Origin: JBKQHQ01 sp052148715
GTDB taxonomy: Bacteria; Pseudomonadota; Alphaproteobacteria; Rhizobiales; Xanthobacteraceae
Reading direction: 5' to 3'
Assembly (NCBI GenBank): GCA_052148715.1
Contig: JBKQHQ010000218.1
Span: 1-64,000, forward strand
Length of the DNA: 64,000 nucleotides
Below the pieces are notes generated by a model. It was not told the origin of the DNA and made no database searches. It was given only the letters and a program-made list of their open reading frames with translations. A program made the translations under genes and the position numbers. This document shows, piece by piece, positions 52,474-60,034 of the stretch. Within the stretch, counting starts at the first letter, position 1. Each line of letters opens with the position of its first letter.

Positions 52474-53188
52474 GGATGCCTTGTCGACGACCCCGCCAGG
52501 CCCGGCCATCGCGCTTGACGGGGTCAATCTCGCACTCGGCCGCGGCGCCGCACGGGTCCACATACTCAAGAATATCGATCTGCAAATTCGAACCGGCGAG
52601 GCTGTCGGGTTCATTGGTCCATCGGGCTCCGGGAAGTCGACGCTGTTGATGGTCATGGCGGGACTGGAGCGGCCCGATACCGGCTCGGTGATCGTTGCCG
52701 GAACGAGTCTCGGCACACTCGACGAGGACGCGCTCGCGCGCTTCCGTGGTCGCAATGTGGGGATCGTATTCCAATCATTCCACCTGATCCCGACCATGAC
52801 CGCGCTTGAAAACGTGGCGGTCCCGCTGGAGCTCGCAGGCTCCGCGGACGCGAGCCTGCGAGCAGCACGCGAGCTCGACGCAGTCGGCCTGGCCGACCGG
52901 CTCAGCCACTATCCGGCCGAGCTTTCCGGTGGTGAGCAACAGCGGGTCGCGCTCGCCCGCGCATTGGCGCCGAGCCCGGCGATCCTTGTTGCGGATGAAC
53001 CAACCGGCAACCTCGACGAAGCAACGGGCAAGCAAATCGTCGATATCCTGTTCGCCGGACACGCGCAGCGCGGCAGCACACTGGTCCTGGTAACGCACGA
53101 TCCGATGCTCGCCGGACGCTGCGATCGCGTCGTGCGGCTGCGCTCCGGACAGATCACCGAGGCGGCACGCGAGGCCGCATCGGCATGA
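52472..53188 (+). CDS. ABC transporter ATP-binding protein (YbbA/LolD-like)
   Basis: A 238-residue ATPase. Walker A is GPSGSGKSTLLMVMAGLERP, Q-loop FQSFHLIPTMTALENV, signature LSGGEQQRVALARAL, Walker B ILVADEPTGNLDE and H-loop LVTHD. This is the LolD/MacB branch that pairs with FtsX-type permeases. ATG 52472 (MDALSTTPPG) is preferred over in-frame starts to 52289, which lie inside the esterase gene. The stop overlaps the permease start (ATGA at 53185). Confidence 0.93.
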   Translation: MDALSTTPPGPAIALDGVNLALGRGAARVHILKNIDLQIRTGEAVGFIGPSGSGKSTLLMVMAGLERPDTGSVIVAGTSLGTLDEDALARFRGRNVGIVFQSFHLIPTMTALENVAVPLELAGSADASLRAARELDAVGLADRLSHYPAELSGGEQQRVALARALAPSPAILVADEPTGNLDEATGKQIVDILFAGHAQRGSTLVLVTHDPMLAGRCDRVVRLRSGQITEAAREAASA

Positions 53189-55827
53189 GCTCGAGCGAGC
53201 CGCAGAAATTATCTGGCTTCGATCTCGCCCGCTTTCCGAGCGAAAGTCAGCAGCGGTCTGAGAACGGGTGGGGCGGCCGCTGGGGCCGATTCTTTGAGCT
53301 TCTCTTGGAGCTTCGCCTCGCCTTGCGCGAGCTGCGTGGAGGATTGCGCGGCTTCTACGTGTTCATTGCCTGCATCGCGATCGGCGTCCTGGCGATTGCC
53401 GGCGTCGGCTCATTCGCCGGCAGCATCATGGCTGGGCTCGCCGAGCAAGGCCGAACCATTCTCGGCGGCGACCTCGAATTCTCTCTGATTCAGCGCGAGG
53501 CCACGGCGGCTGAACGAAACTTCCTCATCGCGCAAGGCCGCCTGTCGGCCTCGGCGACGTTGCGCGCCATGGCGCGCACTGCCGACGGGCGCGCAACGCT
53601 CGTTGAGCTCAAGGCGGTGGATGATGCTTATCCGCTTTACGGTTCGTCCGTGCTCGAGCCCGCGCTTGCGCTACCATCGGCGCTCGCTGAAACGAACGGC
53701 GTATTCGGCGCGGCGGCCGATCCCGCATTGCTGTTGCGGCTCGGTCTGAACCCCGGCGACCGGATCACGATCGGGTCGGCGCCAATCGAGATCCGCACGG
53801 CGCTCGAGGCCGAACCTGATAAGCTTGGGGGCGGCATCGGCTTTGGACCACGCCTGCTCGTCAGCGAGGCCGCGCTGCGCGCGACCGGCTTGCTGCAGCC
53901 GGGGAGCCTGGTGCGCTGGCACTACCGGTTGCGACTGCACGACGGCAGCACGGATGCGATGGACGCGGTCATTGGCGAGGCGGGCGCGCGCTTTCCCGAA
54001 GCTGGGTGGGACATTCGCACCCGAACCAATGCCTCGCCGGAACTCGAACGCGATATCGACCGGTTCACGCAGTTCTTAACGCTAGTCGGACTGACCGCGC
54101 TGCTGGTCGGCGGCGTCGGCGTCGCCAATGCGGTGAAGAGTCATCTCGACCGCAAGCGCGCCGTCATCGCCACCCTGAAATCGGTCGGAGCGACCGGCTC
54201 CCAGGTATTTGCCATCTACCTCTTACAAGTGCTCGTCCTGGCACTGATCGGTTCGTTGATCGGCGTCGCGCTCGGCGCGGCACTTCCTTTTGCCGCCACT
54301 TGGGCGCTCGGTCCCATCATTCCTCTCCCGATCGAGCCTTCCGTGCACCTGGGCGAACTCGCGTTGGCGCTGATCTACGGTGTCCTCACGGCCTTTGCCT
54401 TTGCGTTTTGGCCGCTCGGGCGCGCCCAAGAGGTGCCCGTCTCGGCGTTGTTCCGCGATGAGGTTGCGGCCGACCGCCGCTGGCCGCGCATGCCCTACAT
54501 TGTGGCGACCGCCGCCGTGTTGATCGTGCTCGCGCTCCTAGCCGTCACCCTCGCCTACGATCGGCGCATCGCCATCATTTTTGTCGCCGCGGCAGGAGTC
54601 GTCTTTGTCGCCTTGCGGCTGATCGCGATACTGCTGATGCGCGCTGCGGCGCTTGCGCCGCGAGCCCGGTCGACCGTGCTTCGTCTCGCGGTTGCCAATA
54701 TCCATCGGCCCGGCGCGCTCACCCCGAGCATCGTTCTGTCGCTCGGTCTCGGGCTCGCGCTATTGGTGACGGTCGTCGAGATCGACGGCAATTTGCGCCG
54801 ACAGTTCAGCGCGACGCTCCCCGAGCGGGCGCCGTCCTTCTACTTCCTCGACATACCGGGCGCCGATGTGGGCCGCGTCGATGCCCTCCTCCACGAGATG
54901 GCGCCGAATGCCAAACTCGAGCGCGTGCCGATGCTGCGCGGACGCATCGTGTCGGCGAACGGCATCAAGGCGGAGGATCTGAATGTGTCCTCGAAGGCGG
55001 CCTGGGTGTTGCAGAGCGATCGCGGCATCACCTATACGGGCCAAATCCCTGCGGGCTCGCGCATCGTTGCCGGCGAATGGTGGGGGCCGGACTACCACGG
55101 GCCGCCGCTCGTCTCCTTCGAGCAGAAACTTGCGCAGGGCCTGGGGCTGAAGATCGGCGACGAGATCACGGTCAATGTGTTGGGCCGGAATGTCAGTGCG
55201 CACATCGCCAATTTGCGCACGGTCGACTGGCAAAGCCTCCGAATGAATTTCATCTTGGTCTATTCGCCGGACGCCTTTCGCGGCGCGCCGCACACGGAGA
55301 TTGCAACCTTGACCTACCCCGACGGCAGCGCCGCGAACGACGAGGCGAAACTCATCAAGGCGGCCGCCGAAGCCTTTCCGTCGATGACCGCCGTGCGTGT
55401 CAAGGAGACGCTCGACGCGATCGGCGCCATTGTCGGCAAGCTCGTCCTGGCGATCAGCGCGGCAAGCGCCGTGACGCTGCTCTCGGCCAGTCTCGTCTTG
55501 GCGGGCGCGCTCGCCGCGGGTCATCGACACCGTGTCTACGACGCCGTCATACTCAAGACGCTCGGTGCAACGCGCGCCCACCTGCTCGCAGCCTATGCTC
55601 TCGAATACCTGCTGCTCGGACTAGCCGCCGGCTTTTTCGGCGTCGCGGTAGGCTCGACCGCCGGCTGGCTGGTCGTCGGCGAGCTGATGATGCTTCCCTT
55701 TGTTTGGATGCCGGGGCCGGCCCTCGCGGCAGCTCTCGGCGCCCTGCTCATCACGGTTGCGCTGGGCTTAGCTGGCACTTTCCGAGCATTGGGGCAGAAA
55801 CCGGCTGCGGTCCTGAGAAACCTCTAA
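53185..55827 (+). CDS. FtsX-like permease of ABC transporter (YbbP-like)
   Basis: An 880-residue permease with two FtsX-type units. A membrane segment lies near residues 55-80 (FYVFIACIAIGVLAIAGVGS), followed by a large periplasmic domain. A central cluster of helices spans about 290-450 and the C-terminal three-helix set about 750-875. Long YbbP-type permeases have this ten-helix layout. With the upstream ATPase it probably drives mechanical or lipid-handling work in the periplasm; the partner in E. coli is linked to the TesA region. The last residues (ALGQKPAAVLRNL) match the family end. Confidence 0.92.
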   Translation: MSSSEPQKLSGFDLARFPSESQQRSENGWGGRWGRFFELLLELRLALRELRGGLRGFYVFIACIAIGVLAIAGVGSFAGSIMAGLAEQGRTILGGDLEFSLIQREATAAERNFLIAQGRLSASATLRAMARTADGRATLVELKAVDDAYPLYGSSVLEPALALPSALAETNGVFGAAADPALLLRLGLNPGDRITIGSAPIEIRTALEAEPDKLGGGIGFGPRLLVSEAALRATGLLQPGSLVRWHYRLRLHDGSTDAMDAVIGEAGARFPEAGWDIRTRTNASPELERDIDRFTQFLTLVGLTALLVGGVGVANAVKSHLDRKRAVIATLKSVGATGSQVFAIYLLQVLVLALIGSLIGVALGAALPFAATWALGPIIPLPIEPSVHLGELALALIYGVLTAFAFAFWPLGRAQEVPVSALFRDEVAADRRWPRMPYIVATAAVLIVLALLAVTLAYDRRIAIIFVAAAGVVFVALRLIAILLMRAAALAPRARSTVLRLAVANIHRPGALTPSIVLSLGLGLALLVTVVEIDGNLRRQFSATLPERAPSFYFLDIPGADVGRVDALLHEMAPNAKLERVPMLRGRIVSANGIKAEDLNVSSKAAWVLQSDRGITYTGQIPAGSRIVAGEWWGPDYHGPPLVSFEQKLAQGLGLKIGDEITVNVLGRNVSAHIANLRTVDWQSLRMNFILVYSPDAFRGAPHTEIATLTYPDGSAANDEAKLIKAAAEAFPSMTAVRVKETLDAIGAIVGKLVLAISAASAVTLLSASLVLAGALAAGHRHRVYDAVILKTLGATRAHLLAAYALEYLLLGLAAGFFGVAVGSTAGWLVVGELMMLPFVWMPGPALAAALGALLITVALGLAGTFRALGQKPAAVLRNL

Positions 55828-55980
55828 TAAACACGCTCCCTGACTGCGTATTTTAGCCGCATTCGACCGAGCTGCGGCCGAACCTTGTGGTGCCATATGA
55901 TGCGCTTATATCGGCCCTCGCGCGAGGTGCGGGCAGACCGCGCCTGAGCATCAAGGGAAGCAACAACGAGGAGTTCGACC

Positions 55981-56766
55981 ATGTCGGACTTTGATCGCGT
56001 TACAACGCGTTTCGGACGCCCCGGCGTCGTCACCGGCGCGGTTGTGGATCCGGGCCTGCGCGCCTACATGCTGCACATCTACAACTATATGGTGCTCGGC
56101 CTCGCCATAACTGGCTGCGCGGCGCTCGGTACCTACATGCTGGCCGTCACCAACGATCCGTCCGCGGTGGCCTTCCGGTTGCGGGACGGGCTCGCGTTGA
56201 CGAGCTTCGGTTACGCGGTGTTCGTGGGTCCGCTGAAATGGGCGATCATCTTTGCCCCGCTTGCGCTCGTTTTCGTCTTGAGCTTCGGCATCGAACGAAT
56301 GCGGCCGGCGATAGCGCAACTGCTGTTTTGGGTTTATGCGGCGCTGGTCGGCATGTCGCTCGCGGCGATTTTCCTCGTTTATACCCATACCTCGATCGTG
56401 CGCGTGTTCTTCATCACCGCCGCCTCCTTCGGCGCGCTGAGCCTATGGGGCTACACGACGCAACGCGATTTGACCGGCTTCGGCTCGTTCCTCATCATGG
56501 GATTGTTCGGCGTCATCATCGCCTCGCTCGTGAACCTGTTTCTGGGAAGCTCCTCGCTCCAATTCGTGATCTCGGTCATCGGCGTGCTGGTCTTCGCCGG
56601 CCTCACCGCCTGGGACACGCAGCTGCTCAAGAACGAGTACATCTACGGCGGACTTGGAGGCGAGATCGCCGAGCGTTCGGCGATCATGGGCGCGCTCTCC
56701 CTCTACCTGAACTTCATCAACCTGTTCACCCTCCTGCTGCAACTGCTGGGCCAACGCGACGAGTAA
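55981..56766 (+). CDS. Bax inhibitor-1/YccA family membrane protein (copy 1)
   Basis: A 261-residue protein with seven membrane segments from about residue 40 to 255. Family blocks are LRAYMLHIYNYMVLGLAITG, FGALSLWGYTTQRDLTGFGS, LVNLFLGSSSLQFVISVIGV and LVFAGLTAWDTQLLKNEYI. In bacteria these proteins act as calcium-leak channels or modulate FtsH. A GAGGAG precedes ATG 55981. A second copy lies 209 bp downstream, clearly related over the full length, with near-identical motifs but different N-terminal loops. Confidence 0.93.
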   Translation: MSDFDRVTTRFGRPGVVTGAVVDPGLRAYMLHIYNYMVLGLAITGCAALGTYMLAVTNDPSAVAFRLRDGLALTSFGYAVFVGPLKWAIIFAPLALVFVLSFGIERMRPAIAQLLFWVYAALVGMSLAAIFLVYTHTSIVRVFFITAASFGALSLWGYTTQRDLTGFGSFLIMGLFGVIIASLVNLFLGSSSLQFVISVIGVLVFAGLTAWDTQLLKNEYIYGGLGGEIAERSAIMGALSLYLNFINLFTLLLQLLGQRDE

Positions 56767-56975
56767 CCACGCACCGCCGACCCCGGTCGAAGGGCCCCGT
56801 TGGCAAAGACGGGCCCGGGACGCTTTCAAGCCCTCGATCGCCAGGCTCCGTTAACGATTGCCCGCCGGTACACCTAGCGGCGGCAATCAATGCGCACTAC
56901 ATTGTCGGCATCGGACGTCGGTGCGTGGCACCGCGTCGTACTCCCTTAGGGGGGTGAATATAGAGGGTTGCTTCC

Positions 56976-57734
56976 ATGTCGGACTTCGACCGGAACATCG
57001 CGGCAGCGCGCCCTGGCTATGCCGACCGAGCCGCAGCGATCGACGCGGGTCTGCGCGCGCACATGATCCGCGTGTACAATTACATGGCCAGCGCCGTCGC
57101 CTTGACCGGTGTCGTCGCGTGGCTGACCTTCAACCTTGCGGTCACCAGCGATGGCGCCGGCTCGTTGGTATTCACGCCCCTCGGACAGGCCCTGTTCCAT
57201 AGTCCCCTAATGTGGGTGCTGATGCTGGCACCGCTGGGATTGGTGTTCTTCATCAGCTTCCGAATTGGACACCTGCAGGCCGGAACGGCGCTTGCGCTGT
57301 TTTACGCCTATGCGGGGCTGCTCGGGCTTTCGCTTGCCACCATCTTCATCGGATATACGGCAACCTCGATTACCCGAGTGTTCTTCATCTCGGCGGCAGC
57401 CTTTGGCGGCTTGAGCCTGTGGGGCTATACGACCCAGCGGAATCTGAGCGCCTTCGGCTCGTTCCTGATCATGGGCCTGTTCGGCATCATTCTCGCCTCG
57501 CTCGTGAACTTGTTTCTGGCAAGCTCTATGCTCCAGTTTGTGATCTCGATCATCGGCGTGCTGGTCTTCGCGGGCCTCACCGCTTGGGACACGCAGCAGA
57601 TCAAGGAGATGTATAGCCCAATGGACGATGGCACCGTCGCCGGCCGCAAGGCGGTGATGGGCGCGCTGAAGCTCTATCTGGACTTCATCAACCTGTTCCT
57701 AATGCTCCTGCGCCTCTTCGGCGACCGTCGCTGA
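56976..57734 (+). CDS. Bax inhibitor-1/YccA family membrane protein (copy 2)
   Basis: A 252-residue paralog of the preceding protein. It shares MSDFDR at the start, GLSLWGYTTQRNLSAFGSFL, LVNLFLASSMLQFVISIIGV and LVFAGLTAWDTQQIKEMYSP. The differences are greatest in the first extramembrane loop (residues 60-85) and after AWDTQ. The pair arose by tandem duplication that predates recent divergence, since DNA identity is patchy. A strong bidirectional terminator follows 14 bp after the stop. Confidence 0.93.
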   Translation: MSDFDRNIAAARPGYADRAAAIDAGLRAHMIRVYNYMASAVALTGVVAWLTFNLAVTSDGAGSLVFTPLGQALFHSPLMWVLMLAPLGLVFFISFRIGHLQAGTALALFYAYAGLLGLSLATIFIGYTATSITRVFFISAAAFGGLSLWGYTTQRNLSAFGSFLIMGLFGIILASLVNLFLASSMLQFVISIIGVLVFAGLTAWDTQQIKEMYSPMDDGTVAGRKAVMGALKLYLDFINLFLMLLRLFGDRR

Positions 57735-57747
57735 GCCTTGATCCGCG

Positions 57748-57781
57748 AAAAAGACGCCCCGGCTATCCGGGGCGTCTTTTT
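57748..57781. terminator. Strong bidirectional Rho-independent terminator
   Basis: A perfect 15-bp stem (AAAAAGACGCCCCGG and its complement) with a 4-nt loop CTAT, ending in TTTTT on the plus strand and also preceded by AAAAA, so it should work on both strands. It ends the second BI-1 gene transcript. Confidence 0.9.
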
Positions 57782-57822
57782 GTCCGCCCGTCGCTGAGCC
57801 GCTACGCGAATTTGACCAGTCG

Positions 57823-58353
57823 ATGATCGACATTCGCCCGGCCACTTCCGGGGATATTGCGGCCATAACCCGAATCTACGCGGACGCCGTCAAGAACGGA
57901 ACCGCTTCGTTCGAGCTTAGTCCACCCAGCGAGCACGAGGTGGCGCGGCGACAGACCGAGCTCCTCGCGAACAACTATCCCTATTTGGCCGCCGAGCTTG
58001 ATGGCGCCCTCTCAGGCTACGCGTATTTGAGCCCATTCCATCGCCGACTGGCCTATCGATGGAGCATCGAGGACTCGATCTATGTCGCCGCGCCCGCACA
58101 ACGCCGTGGCGTCGGACGCGCTTTGCTGGATCGCCTCATCACACAGGCGGAAGGATTGGGCTTTCGGCAGATGGTCGCGGTAATCGGCGATCCTGCGGTC
58201 CAAACGGCATCGGTCGGCCTGCATACTGCCGTGGGCTTTCGGCTCGCCGGCACGCTTGCGTCCATCGGCTTCAAGCACGGACGATGGCTCGACGCGATGC
58301 TGATGCAACGCCCTCTCGGGGCGGGCGCGACCACCCCGCCGCCGGTCGAGTAG
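57823..58353 (+). CDS. GNAT acetyltransferase, phosphinothricin/methionine sulfoximine type
   Basis: A 176-residue acetyltransferase. It starts MIDIRPATSGDIAAITRIYA, typical of the PAT/MddA group that acetylates methionine sulfoximine, sulfone or phosphinothricin. The acetyl-CoA motif is VAAPAQRRGVGRALLDRLIT, and GFRQMVAVIGDP and SVGLHTAVGFRLAGTLASIG complete the core, with F-KHGRWLD at the end. The natural substrate is uncertain. It is convergent with the DUF2794 gene, with two bases between their stops. Confidence 0.92.
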   Translation: MIDIRPATSGDIAAITRIYADAVKNGTASFELSPPSEHEVARRQTELLANNYPYLAAELDGALSGYAYLSPFHRRLAYRWSIEDSIYVAAPAQRRGVGRALLDRLITQAEGLGFRQMVAVIGDPAVQTASVGLHTAVGFRLAGTLASIGFKHGRWLDAMLMQRPLGAGATTPPPVE

Positions 58354-58355
58354 GG

Positions 58356-58739
58356 TTAGCCCGCAACCACGCTGAGCGACCGGTCCAGCGCCCGCAACAC
58401 GCGATCAAGCTCGTGGCCACGGCGCACGATCAGCCCGGTCGCCGAAATCACGCTGTACGCCCCCTGGCGCCGCCCCAAGCGCGGATTCTTCTCAATACGG
58501 TAGATCGGCACTTCCGAGCTCCGCCGGAACACGGAGAAGACGGCTCGGTCCTTGAGGAAGTCGATGGCGTAGTCGCGCCACTCGCCGGCTGCCACTTTGC
58601 GACCATAGAGCCCGAGAATTCGGTTAAGCTCCCGCCGATCGAAGGTTACCGGATGGACGGCGGCGGCGAACGGGGCTGCGCCCGCGGTTTCGCCGCCGCG
58701 CGGCTGACTCGGGTCGGTTTCGCCGGGACCGAGTGTCAT
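58356..58739 (-). CDS. DUF2794 family protein
   Basis: A 127-residue protein typical of alphaproteobacteria. The conserved part starts VTFDRRELNRILGLYGRKVA and includes GEWRDYAIDFLKDRAVFSVF and IYRIEKNPRLGRRQGAYSVI. The first 30 residues are loosely structured. Function is unknown. It lies between a GNAT gene and a candidate RNA gene on the other strand. Confidence 0.9.
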   Translation of the reverse strand: MTLGPGETDPSQPRGGETAGAAPFAAAVHPVTFDRRELNRILGLYGRKVAAGEWRDYAIDFLKDRAVFSVFRRSSEVPIYRIEKNPRLGRRQGAYSVISATGLIVRRGHELDRVLRALDRSLSVVAG

Positions 58740-58904
58740 GCGGCGCCTCCTTTGTTAACACTATTGTCGGGATCATGATCGCCCCTGCGCGCGGTTCCGG
58801 CAAGACCCGCTTGGCGATCGACGGCCAGTATCCAAGGGACCTTGATCACCCCGAACGGGGCGCCCCGGCGCTCACGGATTCGTCAATCGATTCATAATAC
58901 CGCC

Positions 58905-59085
58905 CTATTTGCGCCCATCGCGCGCCGTGCGGCACTGCGATAACCTCAATCGTTGCCTCAGGCCCGGTCCGAGCCCCGGATCCTCAGCCCCCCAGCCCCC
59001 CGGGGCTCGGACCGACCAGGCCAGTTCCGCGTACGGTTCAATCCCCAAACGTTCTGGGCCGGCTAAAGCCGGCCCAATTTTTTTG
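58905..59085 (+). ncRNA. Candidate structured small RNA
   Basis: No protein gene fits this gap, yet it carries strong RNA-like structure. A perfect 14-bp inverted repeat (GGTCCGAGCCCCGG at 58966-58979 with its complement at 59000-59013, 20-nt loop) is followed by the terminator at 59055-59084. A CATAAT at 58893-58898 could be a -10 box placing the start near 58905 and the RNA at about 180 nt; the -35 is weak. I could not assign it to 6S, SRP, tmRNA or RNase P RNA. It may instead be a 3' UTR of the acetyltransferase gene. Confidence 0.45.
59055..59084 (+). terminator. Strong Rho-independent terminator
   Basis: A stem TGGGCCGGCT / AGCCGGCCCA with a very short loop at 59055-59076, followed by AATTTTTTT. 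The T tract is only on the plus strand, so it ends plus-strand transcripts, although the nearest plus-strand gene stops 700 bp upstream. Confidence 0.85.
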
Positions 59086-59140
59086 TGTCAGAGGATATCA
59101 GGCCCACGCAGAGCGCACCGGTAGGGCACCGGCACCGCGC

Positions 59141-59917
59141 TTAGCGAATCAGCGTTTCCGCCGCCCCAAGCAATCGACCGGGAATTGGGATTGATTCAGG
59201 GACTGCTTCGACCCGGCGCGCGTCCGTTGTGTTGGCCGGCACGATGACGGCGACAGCATCGACACCGTCGGCCTTGAGCTCAGCCAGCGGTATCGTGAAC
59301 GTATGCGCCTGGCCGTTCCACTCGCCAAGCTTCGTCCAGCGACGCGCAACGTTGTGATAGACGATTGTACGTCCCTTGTTCTCACCGCGTTCAACGATTA
59401 CCGACGTGGCCTTCACCATCCCGCACAGCCAAACCTCGCCGCTCGTTTGGTCTCTGGTGGCATCCGGAAGCCCGATGTTGAGCTGGCCGCCCGAAATCGA
59501 CAGATTTACCGGCAGCGACAAACCGTCGCCCTGCAGCCCGGCGCGCAGCGCCTGCTCGATAGCCCTGCGGTCGCTCCCGAGCACGTGGACGCTGCCGTTA
59601 ACCACCGCTTGCGGCGTGTAGACTTCCCGGTCGCCCCGCGATTTGGCATAGGCTTTTTGCAGTGCAGAATTATTCGGGCTTGCCAGGGTATCCTTCCAAC
59701 CCAAGTAATCCCAATAATCAATCGGAAGGCTGATCGCTACGATTGAGGGATCAGCGCTCATTTCACCAAGCAGCCTATCGGCCGGCGGGCAGGATGAGCA
59801 ACCCTGACTGGTGAACAGCTCGACCACCCCTCGGGTCTGGGCGCCGGCCGCCAGCGGGAGCATCGCGAGTCCAGTGCAGCCAGCCACCATCCAAGCGGCC
59901 GTGCGGCCGTAGCGCAT
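59141..59917 (-). CDS. DUF1223 thioredoxin-like secreted protein
   Basis: A 258-residue protein. The signal peptide ends near PLAAGAQT (about residue 27). The thioredoxin-like domain opens GVVELFTSQGCSSCPPADRL with a CxxC-like C-S-S-C pair, then LPIDYWDYLGWKDTLASP and YTPQAVVNGSVHVLGSDR, all diagnostic of DUF1223. These proteins are common in alpha- and betaproteobacteria; a periplasmic redox role is assumed, not shown. It lies downstream of acnA on the same strand, 117 bp away. Confidence 0.92.
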   Translation of the reverse strand: MRYGRTAAWMVAGCTGLAMLPLAAGAQTRGVVELFTSQGCSSCPPADRLLGEMSADPSIVAISLPIDYWDYLGWKDTLASPNNSALQKAYAKSRGDREVYTPQAVVNGSVHVLGSDRRAIEQALRAGLQGDGLSLPVNLSISGGQLNIGLPDATRDQTSGEVWLCGMVKATSVIVERGENKGRTIVYHNVARRWTKLGEWNGQAHTFTIPLAELKADGVDAVAVIVPANTTDARRVEAVPESIPIPGRLLGAAETLIR

Positions 59918-60034
59918 TCCCGATCTCCCTCATTCCACCTTGGGACGCGGACGCCCCAAAGGCCTCGGTCGCGTTTAGCAAGTCTTAGAAGAGCTTAGCC
60001 TTCACCTGCTACTCAATTCGTGGTGAGCCGCCCG

